From positions 1 to 18,268 of the forward strand of contig CAZODZ010000030.1 of the NCBI GenBank assembly GCA_964578745.1: a DNA stretch of 18,268 nucleotides, read 5' to 3'. This document shows positions 1-6,009 of this stretch, piece after piece. Both the position numbers and the translations under genes were made by a program. The notes beneath the pieces are model-generated. The model saw nothing but the letters and a program-made list of their open reading frames with translations. It ran no database searches and was not told the origin of the DNA. This DNA comes from SKVJ01 sp964578745 (GTDB lineage Bacteria; Chloroflexota; Dehalococcoidia; GIF9; AB-539-J10). Position 1 is the first letter of the stretch, and each line of letters opens with the position of its first letter.

Positions 1-348
1 AACTGCCTGCAAGGAGGATTTGCTGCCTCGCCACACAGACCTGGTTTCCGTCTGTCTGGAGAACAGGGCGGTATCTTGAACACCACGATCTGCTCTAGCT
101 ATGCAGCGATGAGCGCACCGACCGCGAGTTGCACGTGGGGTTGTTGTGCGAGACATGCTCGTGGCGGGCACAGGACTCCGTGATGTTGTAGTTGGTTTCT
201 ATAGCAGTTGGGGTTGTCTGAAGCAGCACGGCGTTGCGTAGTCTCTCGCGTACAGAGGGCGGTGTGAAGCTGCCCTCTGTACGCGAGCGCGCCGGCACGA
301 GATGCAATTGCATCCCCAAGGTGGTGGAGACGAGACCCTAGCGCCTGT
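1..348. other. Gene-free stretch at left edge
   Basis: I see no convincing gene here. The only open frame of any length, on the minus strand, has no ribosome binding site and a composition that does not look like a protein. The one structured element is the long perfect hairpin at 245-287, annotated separately, which lies just downstream of the minus-strand gene at 349-690. Confidence 0.5.
245..287. repeat. 16-bp perfect inverted repeat (hairpin)
   Basis: CTCGCGTACAGAGGGC at 245-260 is exactly complementary to GCCCTCTGTACGCGAG at 272-287, with an 11-nt loop. In minus-strand RNA it forms 62 nt after the stop codon of the AhpD-like gene. No U-tract follows on either strand, so it is not a classic intrinsic terminator. 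It could stabilise an mRNA 3' end, act as a U-tract-less terminator, or be one copy of a dispersed palindrome. Confidence 0.75.
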
Positions 349-690
349 CTAGATCCTTCCCAGTTCCTCGAGAAGCTCCATGACCTTGCCAGCTTCTGCG
401 AGTCCTGGTGTGCCGCTCATCGCTGTGGCGACACCGATGGTCTCGAATATCTCCTCGTTTGTAGCACCTGCTGCGATTGCGAGCTGCAGCTGCCCAACGA
501 TGCAGACCTCACAACCGGCGCGTATTCCACCAACTAGGCCCATCAGGCGCTTGACCTTCGTACTGAGCGCACCTTCTTTGTATACCTGGCTTGTGAGGGC
601 GTCTTTCACGGCCCAAAATTCAGGCATCAGTTTCTCTGTTCGTTGGCGTTCCTTCAGATAGTTCTCCCAGACTTCGAGTTGACGTCCCAT
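349..690 (-). CDS. AhpD-like / carboxymuconolactone decarboxylase family protein
   Basis: The 113-residue product fits the small all-helical AhpD/CMD fold. Members of this family include alkylhydroperoxidase partners that use a CxxC redox pair, and decarboxylases. The signature region is GCEVCIVGQ (residues 59-67) followed by AIAAGATNEEIFETIGVA, the usual helix-turn pattern after the CxxC. The redox pair would be Cys60 and Cys63. The proton-relay histidine normally found four residues after the second Cys (CxxCxxxH) is Gln67 here, so classic peroxidase activity is uncertain. The start is well set: AAGGAGG lies 6 nt upstream of the ATG. The gene stands alone. The family is clear; the substrate is unknown. 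Confidence 0.85.
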   Translation of the reverse strand: MGRQLEVWENYLKERQRTEKLMPEFWAVKDALTSQVYKEGALSTKVKRLMGLVGGIRAGCEVCIVGQLQLAIAAGATNEEIFETIGVATAMSGTPGLAEAGKVMELLEELGRI

Positions 691-721
691 TGAGGACCTC
701 CTTAATATGAATTGAGACTGG

Positions 722-750
722 ATGATACACGGCGATTATCTGCTGCGTAA
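722..750 (-). promoter_or_regulatory. Candidate promoter for the AhpD-like gene
   Basis: On the minus strand TATCAT (722-727, five of six to the -10 consensus) lies 17 nt after a weak -35-like TTACGC (745-750). A start about 7 nt downstream would leave a short leader containing the AAGGAGG site. The -35 is poor, so this is tentative. Confidence 0.35.
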
Positions 751-923
751 GACCATCTTCGATGGAGCAGGAGCGGAACCCATCTGCAGGACATCAGACC
801 CAGTGGGCACGACCGCCTCTGCTGCTAGCCGTGGTCTAATGGCTGTAAAGGCTGCTCAAAGTACTGGTGAAATGCCCGGGGAAGGTTGTGGTAGTCGACG
901 TTTGCAATTACCTGTGAGAAGTC

Positions 924-1550
924 TCACGAGTTGAGCGTGTTCCAGAAGAGCACGCGTTTCCTGCAGATGCGACGGCTCCGTGCATCATCAATGATGGCGG
1001 CAAACGTCTTGCCCGTGTATGTGCCGTCGAGGCGCAGCCTCTCCATTTGTTCGACCACGCGTGTCGCCGCCATACCTTCGCTGGTGAACAGAGCGTATCG
1101 TGCTCCGCAGTAGCCCTCACTGGCCTCGAATTCGCTTCCTGTGAACTCGAATAGCGGGAGCGAAGCATCAAGCGTATGGAGAAGAGTGTTGGTCGCCTGC
1201 ACACGCCGGAGCAGCCTGCCCTCACTTACACGAGGACTGGTGACTACCTTGACGGCAACGACGCGCGTTTTCAGCTGCGCCGCTCTGAGACCGAGGACCA
1301 GGCTGGCCGCTGTCCCCAGTGTGCCACATGCCACGTAGATGATATCCGGTTCCGGTAGCCTGCCACTCTCTACCTGTGTGGCCAGTTCCAGACCTGCGTT
1401 CACAAATCCCACGATGCCGTACACAGATGACCCTCTCCCATGGGAATGTGGTACGGCATCCTCTTATCCCTTGCAAGGTGTCGAAGTATCTGGTACATCG
1501 TAGCCGCGTGGAGTGCACCCTGTCTGCACTGGTTGACCTCTGCGCCAGAC
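924..1550 (-). pseudogene. Broken PLP-dependent D-cysteine desulfhydrase / ACC-deaminase-like gene
   Basis: The C-terminal part is clear. From about 1424 downstream the frame reads YVACGTLGTAASLVLGLRAA, later LDGTYTGKTFAAIIDDARS and ends VLFWNTLNS, all typical of the fold-type II PLP enzymes grouped as D-cysteine desulfhydrase / 1-aminocyclopropane-1-carboxylate deaminase. Upstream, another frame carries GAEV near 1535-1546 and MPYHIPMGEG near 1440-1465, matching the family's segment before the glycine-rich phosphate-binding loop. The join at about 1428-1440 needs a frameshift: GGAGAGGGTCA should be continuous with SSVYGIVGFVNAG. The N-terminal half, including the PLP lysine, cannot be recognised. 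The stop after WNTLNS also looks early, because relatives usually continue with a few more residues. It is a decayed gene; the original substrate cannot be told. Confidence 0.75.
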
Positions 1551-1742
1551 CATGTGTGCGCCTGAAGCCGGAGCGACCACCGATGCGATACTGGAGACAA
1601 CGGGAGTCTCTGCAGCCACCTGGGACACGATCGATATGGCAGAGTCATCTCTCCGGGCTGTCGAACTGCTCAGGCAGGTGACGAAGCTGTAGTACCGCCA
1701 CGACATGGCTCAGATGCCCTCTGGTTCGGACTGATGGAGTAT

Positions 1743-1778
1743 TGGCTGCTGTCTCCGTCCCACGTGGGACAGCAGCCA
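1743..1778 (-). terminator. 3' stem-loop after the aminotransferase gene (no U-tract)
   Basis: TGGCTGCTGTC (1743-1753) pairs perfectly with GACAGCAGCCA (1768-1778), giving an 11-bp stem with a 14-nt loop. The inner part also contains the palindrome GTCCCACGTGGGAC (1757-1770), so two alternative folds compete. In minus-strand RNA it lies about 25 nt after the aminotransferase stop codon. No U-run follows. It is a plausible transcript-end structure rather than a textbook terminator. Confidence 0.5.
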
Positions 1779-1803
1779 CGTGTATTTGCAGCCCATGCGT
1801 TGG

Positions 1804-2766
1804 CTACGTCGTGTGTGACTTGGCATCCGTAAGGACGCGGTCGGGCGACTCCGGCTTGAGGAAGGTGTACCACGCTTCGTATTTCGAGTTTCTGCCGGTG
1901 GCAACCTCTCTGTACAGCTGTTGCAGTGCTGAGGTGACTGGACCAATATCGCCTGTGCCGACAGTTCGGTTGTCTATCTCAACGATAGGCACAACGCCGG
2001 CATACGTGCCGCTGAAGAATGCTTCGTCTGCCTGGTATAGCTCGCTGCGGGCAACGGCACGCTCCTGCGTCTCTATGCCCAGTTCATTTCCTGCCAGCTG
2101 GATGATGGTGTCCCGCGTGATCCCCAGGAGAATGCTTTCGCTGGCGGCTGGAGTGACAAGTTTGCCGTGCTTCACCAGGAAAATATTGGTGACCGCAGCC
2201 TCGGAGACATGACCATCGGCTGTGAGCATGATGCCGTCATCGAACCCCGCTTCGTTTGCTTCTGTCTTGGCGAGTGCACTGTTGACATACATCCCGGTAA
2301 TCTTGCCAAGTGTCGGGATTTGGCAGTCGCTCACCCTGACCCAGGAGGATGTGCAGCATCTGAGTCCTCTGGCACTTGAAAATGGTGGCAGCACGCTCGC
2401 AACTACGAACCAGTCAGACTCGAGATCGTGAAGCTTGACGCCGATGAACTCGGTCGACTTGTAGGCAACAGGGCGGCAGTAGACGTTCTGCCTGTAGCCC
2501 GTGCGCCTTACAGCTTCGACTGTGATGTCTGCCATCTGTGTTGCAGTGTACCGGAGCTGCATCCGCAGTATCCTGCATGCATCAAGCTGCCTCCGGTAGT
2601 GATCCATGATGCGGAAGAGACAGAACTGCTCTTTCTCGTCATCCCATGTCGCATTTATGCCCCCAAAGGTGCCTGTTCCGTAGTGCAGCGCGTGGGTCAT
2701 GATACCGACCTTGGCATCTCTGGGATGCATGAATTCTCCTCTGAAGTACGCGCACGGTTCCGGCAT
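1804..2766 (-). CDS. ilvE: Class IV (branched-chain-type) aminotransferase
   Basis: This 320-residue PLP enzyme transfers amino groups between glutamate and 2-oxoacids. In the usual IlvE role it performs the last step of Leu/Ile/Val synthesis and the first step of their breakdown. Fold-type IV marks in order are: THALHYGTGTFGGI (24-37), RVSDCQIPTLGKITG (144-158) with the PLP lysine at Lys155, YVNSALAKTEANEAGFDDGIM, GHVSEAAVTNIF (185-196) with the conserved Glu189, LGITRDTII, and FFSGTYAGVVPIVEID. The last replaces the textbook SGTAAEITPV, so substrate choice is less certain than the family. The start at 2766 is preferred because AAAGGAGG lies 8 nt upstream; an in-frame extension to 2862 would read through the leader terminator. 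D-amino acid aminotransferase or aminodeoxychorismate lyase are less likely relatives. The gene stands alone behind a long attenuator-like leader. Confidence 0.88.
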   Translation of the reverse strand: MPEPCAYFRGEFMHPRDAKVGIMTHALHYGTGTFGGINATWDDEKEQFCLFRIMDHYRRQLDACRILRMQLRYTATQMADITVEAVRRTGYRQNVYCRPVAYKSTEFIGVKLHDLESDWFVVASVLPPFSSARGLRCCTSSWVRVSDCQIPTLGKITGMYVNSALAKTEANEAGFDDGIMLTADGHVSEAAVTNIFLVKHGKLVTPAASESILLGITRDTIIQLAGNELGIETQERAVARSELYQADEAFFSGTYAGVVPIVEIDNRTVGTGDIGPVTSALQQLYREVATGRNSKYEAWYTFLKPESPDRVLTDAKSHTT

Positions 2767-2824
2767 CGGTGGTCCCTCCTTTCGATTCAACAGTGTCCGC
2801 CTGTTCTCCAAATCTCTCTGATAG

Positions 2825-2858
2825 GAAAAAGAAGAGGCCTCCCGTGGAAGGCCTCTTC
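2825..2858 (-). terminator. Intrinsic terminator in the aminotransferase leader (attenuator)
   Basis: GAAGAGGCCT (2849-2858, minus strand) pairs perfectly with AGGCCTCTTC (2831-2840), leaving the 8-nt loop TCCACGGG. A TTTTTC run (2825-2830) follows at once, so it works only on the minus strand. It lies 58 nt upstream of the aminotransferase start codon, between promoter and gene. The terminator's 5' arm and loop contain CCTTCCACG (2843-2851), which can pair with CGTGGGAGG upstream (2906-2914). That gives a competing antiterminator of nine pairs with one G-U. Confidence 0.8.
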
Positions 2859-2881
2859 GCAAGTTGTCCGTTAATCGTGTT

Positions 2882-2983
2882 CTATGTCACTCTGCTTTGC
2901 AGCAACCTCCCACGCATGTATACGTGACGCATCATCATGGACATGATGCCTGCAGCAGCTGCGATGGAGGTCGACGTTCTCAT
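2882..2983 (-). CDS. Candidate leader peptide of the aminotransferase attenuator
   Basis: This 33-codon open frame lies between the predicted promoter and the leader terminator. Its middle is unusually rich in methionine: GIMSMMMRHVYMRGR holds five Met codons. The CGT GGG AGG codons inside it form the 5' half of the proposed antiterminator (2906-2914), so ribosome position could affect folding, as in classical amino-acid attenuation. Against it, no good Shine-Dalgarno lies before the ATG at 2983, and there is no run of Leu/Ile/Val codons as expected for a branched-chain leader. The translated product is therefore a guess, while the RNA pairing is visible. Confidence 0.35.
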   Translation of the reverse strand: MRTSTSIAAAAGIMSMMMRHVYMRGRLLQSRVT

Positions 2984-2988
2984 GTTAC

Positions 2989-3222
2989 TTACTGGGTCCG
3001 AATCGTCGTAAGTGTACCTGCACCCAATCTGGTCGTCAATTCTGGCGACCGCAATGAAGACAGAGGCACACCGACCTTCGCGCTTCCTCGCCTGCTCAAG
3101 CCGGTGGCGCGCCTGCCGTGGGCGATTGCATGGGCGATTATCGTCAGGATGGTTGGCCCCGGAATGATGAGCAGGAGGACTGCAGATGCGGCAGCAAAGG
3201 CCAACCAGAGTTCAATGGACAT
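2989..3222 (-). pseudogene. LysE/RhtB-family exporter, N-terminal stub
   Basis: The first 40 residues, starting MSIELWLAFAAASAVLLLII and running on through PGPTILTIIAHAIAHGRRA, are the classic first membrane helix and PGP motif of LysE/RhtB amino-acid efflux proteins (normally about 200 residues and six helices). After about 3100 the match stops and the frame runs through unrelated sequence to a stop at 2989. A proper AGGAG lies 9 nt before the ATG, so it is a once-expressed gene cut down to its first helix. The promoter of the downstream aminotransferase now lies inside its tail. No other LysE segment was found nearby. Confidence 0.75.
3011..3039 (-). promoter_or_regulatory. Sigma-70-like promoter for the aminotransferase leader
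   Basis: On the minus strand TTGACG (3034-3039) and TACACT (3011-3016) are spaced by exactly 17 nt. A start near 3005 would give a leader of about 240 nt holding the leader ORF, the antiterminator segment and the terminator before the aminotransferase start. Confidence 0.6.
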
Positions 3223-3248
3223 GTTCGAAGCTCCTGTCGGCTTCTCGG

Positions 3249-3278
3249 ATGATACAGACTCCTGGTCGCTGGTGCGAA
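3249..3278 (-). promoter_or_regulatory. Candidate promoter of the LysE stub
   Basis: On the minus strand TTCGCA (3273-3278) and TATCAT (3249-3254) are spaced by 18 nt, a short distance upstream of the AGGAG and ATG of the LysE-like fragment. Confidence 0.35.
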
Positions 3279-3522
3279 CAGCTTCGATTGAGGGCTGGCA
3301 GCCTTCTCAAGAGATACATCTTTTCTGTCTTCGTTATGCGGGTCTCCCTCGGTGGCAGCCGTCCTGTTGTGGAAGATGCCTATAACGTTCGTTCTGCCTC
3401 GTATCTCATTTGACCGCTGTCCCAAGGTTGATCGTACGCCATCGATATGACGACTGTGCCTCTTCCGGAGGCTTCGAAATTCGACATCTGGCTTCCGGGT
3501 GCACCGATGGGTCCCTCAGTGG

Positions 3523-4473
3523 TCACCGGCGGATGTTCGTGCGGCGGGCCGCCTTGCACGGCACTGGGCACTCGCTGCAATCCGGTGTACATGGTTCGAC
3601 GTGGATTGTCACCACAGAGCCCGGGAAGAGCGCCCGGATCTCGTCTTCCATCTCTTCCGCTATCTGGTGACCATCCCCCACCGTCTTCTCGGGGGACACT
3701 ACGATGTGGAGTTGAATGTGGCGCTCGCTGCCTGCCTTTCTGGTCCGGAGCGCGTGGTAGTTGGCGATCTCTGTGCGCGCTTCGACAGCCCGACAGATGA
3801 GGTACTCTTCGTCCTCGGGCAGCTTCCTGTCCATGAGATTGTCTGTCGCCTTGTGTATTGTGTGGTACGCGCTCCTTGCTATGAGGATCACGACCACAAG
3901 GGCCACGATGGGGTCCATGGTGGCATTGTCGGTGAGTTGGACGAGGGCCAGTCCGGCAAGGACCGCGATGGAGCTCAACACATCTGCCATTAAATCGCGT
4001 CCTGTCGCCTCCAGCGCGATGGAGTCAACTGCCTGTGCAGTGCCCAGCACGTAGCGCGAGACTACGACGTTAATGACTATGGCAAGGGCGGTCGCGACGA
4101 TACCCACCTCAACCATATGTACCACCGCGCCGGCGATGAGGCGTGTGACTGCCTGATATGCGATGATGCCTGCCGCGACGAATATGAGGGTCGCGATGGT
4201 GGCGCTGGCGATGTCTTCGGCGCGACCGTGTCCGAAACGGTGCTCCTCGTCTGGTGGCTGATCTGCCACCTTGACGCCAAAGAATCCCACGACGGCGCCT
4301 GTGAAGTCGATGAGACTGTGTGTCGCATCGGCGAGTATGCCAAGGCTGCCGGTGATGACTGCGGTCGCGACTTTCAGCACGACGAGGGTGCCTGTCGTCG
4401 CGATGGCGACTCTTGCGGCTCGCTCCTTCCTGGCTGGCAGCTCAGCCGGCCTCTGTTCTGCACCTGGTTTCAT
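3523..4473 (-). CDS. Cation diffusion facilitator metal exporter (CzcD-like, probable Ni/Co)
   Basis: This 316-residue inner-membrane CDF transporter exports divalent metal in exchange for protons. The CDF fold is clear: helix 2 carries LADATHSLID with metal-ligand candidates Asp49, His52 and Asp56; the HRFGHGR motif is at 78-84; helix 5 carries DLMAD (Asp160, Asp164); and a cytoplasmic C-terminal domain runs from about residue 210 to 295 (HIQLHIVVSPEKTVGDGH, VVTIHVEPC). The end is unusual: a Cys-rich tail, C-TPD-C-SE-C-PVP-C (residues 295-306), could bind or sense metal. GGAG lies 6 nt before the ATG. The gene is monocistronic and preceded by a promoter, a NiCo-type riboswitch and a terminator, which points to Ni2+/Co2+ rather than Zn2+ or Mn2+ as substrate. 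Family assignment is firm; metal specificity is inferred from the riboswitch. Confidence 0.92.
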   Translation of the reverse strand: MKPGAEQRPAELPARKERAARVAIATTGTLVVLKVATAVITGSLGILADATHSLIDFTGAVVGFFGVKVADQPPDEEHRFGHGRAEDIASATIATLIFVAAGIIAYQAVTRLIAGAVVHMVEVGIVATALAIVINVVVSRYVLGTAQAVDSIALEATGRDLMADVLSSIAVLAGLALVQLTDNATMDPIVALVVVILIARSAYHTIHKATDNLMDRKLPEDEEYLICRAVEARTEIANYHALRTRKAGSERHIQLHIVVSPEKTVGDGHQIAEEMEDEIRALFPGSVVTIHVEPCTPDCSECPVPCKAARRTNIRR

Positions 4474-4498
4474 TGTCTCTCCGTCTCCTGTCGCGCTG

Positions 4499-4539
4499 GA
4501 AAAGCAATAGCCCGCGGGACACTCGGTCCCACGGGCTAT
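4499..4539 (-). terminator. Riboswitch expression-platform terminator
   Basis: In minus-strand RNA, 14 nt at 4526-4539 pair with 14 nt at 4507-4520 around a 5-nt loop (CGAGU). The one imperfect position is a G-U pair in minus-strand RNA but a C-A mismatch in plus-strand RNA, which supports minus-strand function. A UGCUUUU tract follows. The 5' arm includes the last helix strand and the GGGAC core of the aptamer, so aptamer and terminator cannot form together. The CDF start codon is 25 nt further on. Confidence 0.85.
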
Positions 4540-4605
4540 ATCAGTCCCGCTGCCAGTTTGCCAGCCCGGCCACTACTGCCGTGTCAGACAGTTGCCTGCT
4601 CCGAT
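4523..4605 (-). ncRNA. NiCo (czcD) riboswitch aptamer
   Basis: The RNA reads GAGCAGGCAA (4601-4592), then a 6-bp stem ACUGUC/GGCAGU (4592-4587 with 4580-4575). GCCGGGCUGG follows, with a 5-bp stem GCUGG/CUGGC closed by CAAA (4565-4561 with 4556-4552). GGCA leads into a third stem GCGGG/CCCGU (4550-4546 with 4535-4531), ending GUGGGAC and CGA. The order GAGCAGGCAA, stem, GCCGGGCUG, stem, GGCA, stem, GUGGGAC matches, as I recall it, the NiCo/czcD riboswitch that cooperatively binds Co2+ and Ni2+ and switches on CDF exporters. It lies between a good promoter and a CDF gene, and its 3' part overlaps an intrinsic terminator. The closing P1 helix looks very short (UCG/CGA). Confidence 0.88.
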
Positions 4606-4612
4606 AACGAAA

Positions 4613-4641
4613 ATTGTAGGCATGGTCGGAGCATGAGTCAA
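4613..4641 (-). promoter_or_regulatory. Sigma-70-like promoter for the riboswitch-CDF transcript
   Basis: On the minus strand TTGACT (4636-4641) and TACAAT (4613-4618) are spaced by exactly 17 nt. The predicted start near 4605 is a few nucleotides before the riboswitch core GAGCAGGCAA, so the transcript would begin almost directly with the aptamer. Confidence 0.8.
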
Positions 4642-4878
4642 TTCCTGAACGACTGGGTGCTCCCTCCGGTTCGCTGTATGGTGGTCTGGGTGGAGATCCT
4701 GCCTGAGATTGGAATCTGCGGGCTTCCCACACTGGCTCTGTCCGAACTACCGGGGAACGGCTGCAGGCAAGAGCACCTGCTGCAGGAGCCCACAGCAGAT
4801 TGCTGCCGGGCAGTCTCATTCTTGTCTGGCCGTGTCTGCTCAACTACATTTTGGCGAGCTATTTCATCGTCACCGGTA

Positions 4879-5973
4879 TCATTGGCCTGGCGGCATACCT
4901 GTAATAGTCGTTGCTGTTTTCAGGCCTGGTGATTGGTTGACGACACGGCGCAACTGTCCGCAGGCAGCATCAATGCGGGAGCCTCGCTGGACGCGTTGTG
5001 TTGCCCGGATGCCTGCGCTCTCGAGGATAGCCCGGAATGTCTTTATGCGCTCTCGTGGCGGTTTGCGGAAACCGAGCCACTGCACTGTGTTGAACGGGAT
5101 GAGGTTGACATGGGAGTTGAGCCCCCGCAGGAGTGTCGCAAGTTGTGTAGCATCCTCCGGCCGGTCGTTCACGCCGTCAAGAAGGCAGTATTCGAACGTA
5201 ACCCGTCGACTTGTTTGCTCGACATAATATTGACAGGCGGCAACGATGTCAGCCACGCTCCATTTTCGCATGCCGGGCACAAGCCGGTGGCGTAATTCGT
5301 CGGTAGGGGCGTGGAGGGAGATGGCCAGTGTGAGCTGCAGCCGTTCGTTTGCAAGCCGGCGTATGCCGGGGACAAGCCCTGCCGTACTGATGGTCAGGTT
5401 TCGCATGGCGATGCCCATCTCGCCGTTCAGGAGTTGGACTGCTCTCACAGTTGCCTCATAATTCAGCAGCGGCTCTCCCATGCCCATGAACGTCACGTGG
5501 TCGATGCGGTCGCGACCCTCCCCACACGCCCGTTGCCGCATTTCTTCCTGCATGGCGAGCACCTGGTCGATTATCTCGCCGGCAGTCAGGTTCCGGCTGA
5601 ACCCGCTGAGACCGGTGGCGCAGAAGACACAACTGACCGGACAGCCCACCTGTGTGGAGATGCAACAGCTCGTGCGGTCAGCGTAGGGGAGGCCGACCGT
5701 CTCGATCAGCGCGCCGTCGTCAAGGGATAGCAGCAGCTTCACAGTCCCATCGTGGCTCTGCCGGCGCGCAATGACATTGCCGCGACCGATGCGATACGTT
5801 GCGGCAAGCGTTGTGCGAAAGGTGCCGGGCAGGTCCGTCATCTGCTTGAACGTGTGTACTCCGTGCCTGTAGAGCCACTCGGCTATCTGGTTTCCGCGGA
5901 AGGCACGCTCGCCCTTCTGCTGCACTAGGTTGCGCAGCTCTTCGGTGTTCAGCCCGAGTAATGCTGGTCTCAT
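4879..5973 (-). CDS. rlmN: 23S rRNA (adenine2503-C2)-methyltransferase RlmN
   Basis: This radical SAM enzyme methylates C2 of A2503 in 23S rRNA, and usually A37 of some tRNAs, through a methyl-cysteine intermediate. At 364 residues it has the normal length. The N-terminal helical domain (LLGLNTEELRNLVQQKGERAFRGNQIAEWLY) leads into IETVGLPY (Glu91), CCISTQVGCPVSCVFC with the 4Fe-4S cysteines Cys111, Cys115 and Cys118, the SAM-binding GMGEP (164-168), and the C-terminal SRIDAACGQL with the catalytic Cys338. All key residues are present. It starts 36 nt after the stop of the upstream ABC permease, so it may be co-transcribed with the exporter operon. No clear ribosome binding site precedes the ATG, which fits coupling or readthrough. 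Confidence 0.95.
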   Translation of the reverse strand: MRPALLGLNTEELRNLVQQKGERAFRGNQIAEWLYRHGVHTFKQMTDLPGTFRTTLAATYRIGRGNVIARRQSHDGTVKLLLSLDDGALIETVGLPYADRTSCCISTQVGCPVSCVFCATGLSGFSRNLTAGEIIDQVLAMQEEMRQRACGEGRDRIDHVTFMGMGEPLLNYEATVRAVQLLNGEMGIAMRNLTISTAGLVPGIRRLANERLQLTLAISLHAPTDELRHRLVPGMRKWSVADIVAACQYYVEQTSRRVTFEYCLLDGVNDRPEDATQLATLLRGLNSHVNLIPFNTVQWLGFRKPPRERIKTFRAILESAGIRATQRVQRGSRIDAACGQLRRVVNQSPGLKTATTITGMPPGQ

Positions 5974-6009
5974 GGTGCAAGTCTAGCAAAGCAACGTGTC
6001 AATGTGTGC

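Noticed and set aside
2825..3005. T-box riboswitch in the aminotransferase leader
   Set aside because: The diagnostic T-box sequence (AGGGUGGNACCGCG-like) is absent; only GUGGGAGG is present, and no specifier stem was found.
4523..4605. Possible yybP-ykoY (Mn2+) riboswitch, since these also control metal exporters
   Set aside because: The conserved segments GCAGGCAA, GCCGGGCUG and GUGGGAC fit the NiCo arrangement; the yybP-ykoY core is not seen.
4541..4843. Minus-strand 100-codon frame upstream of the CDF gene
   Set aside because: It crosses the promoter and riboswitch, has no ribosome site, and its sequence resembles no protein.
4117..4932. Long plus-strand open frame of 271 codons
   Set aside because: It runs antisense through the CDF gene, the riboswitch and the rlmN end, has no ribosome site and no family resemblance.
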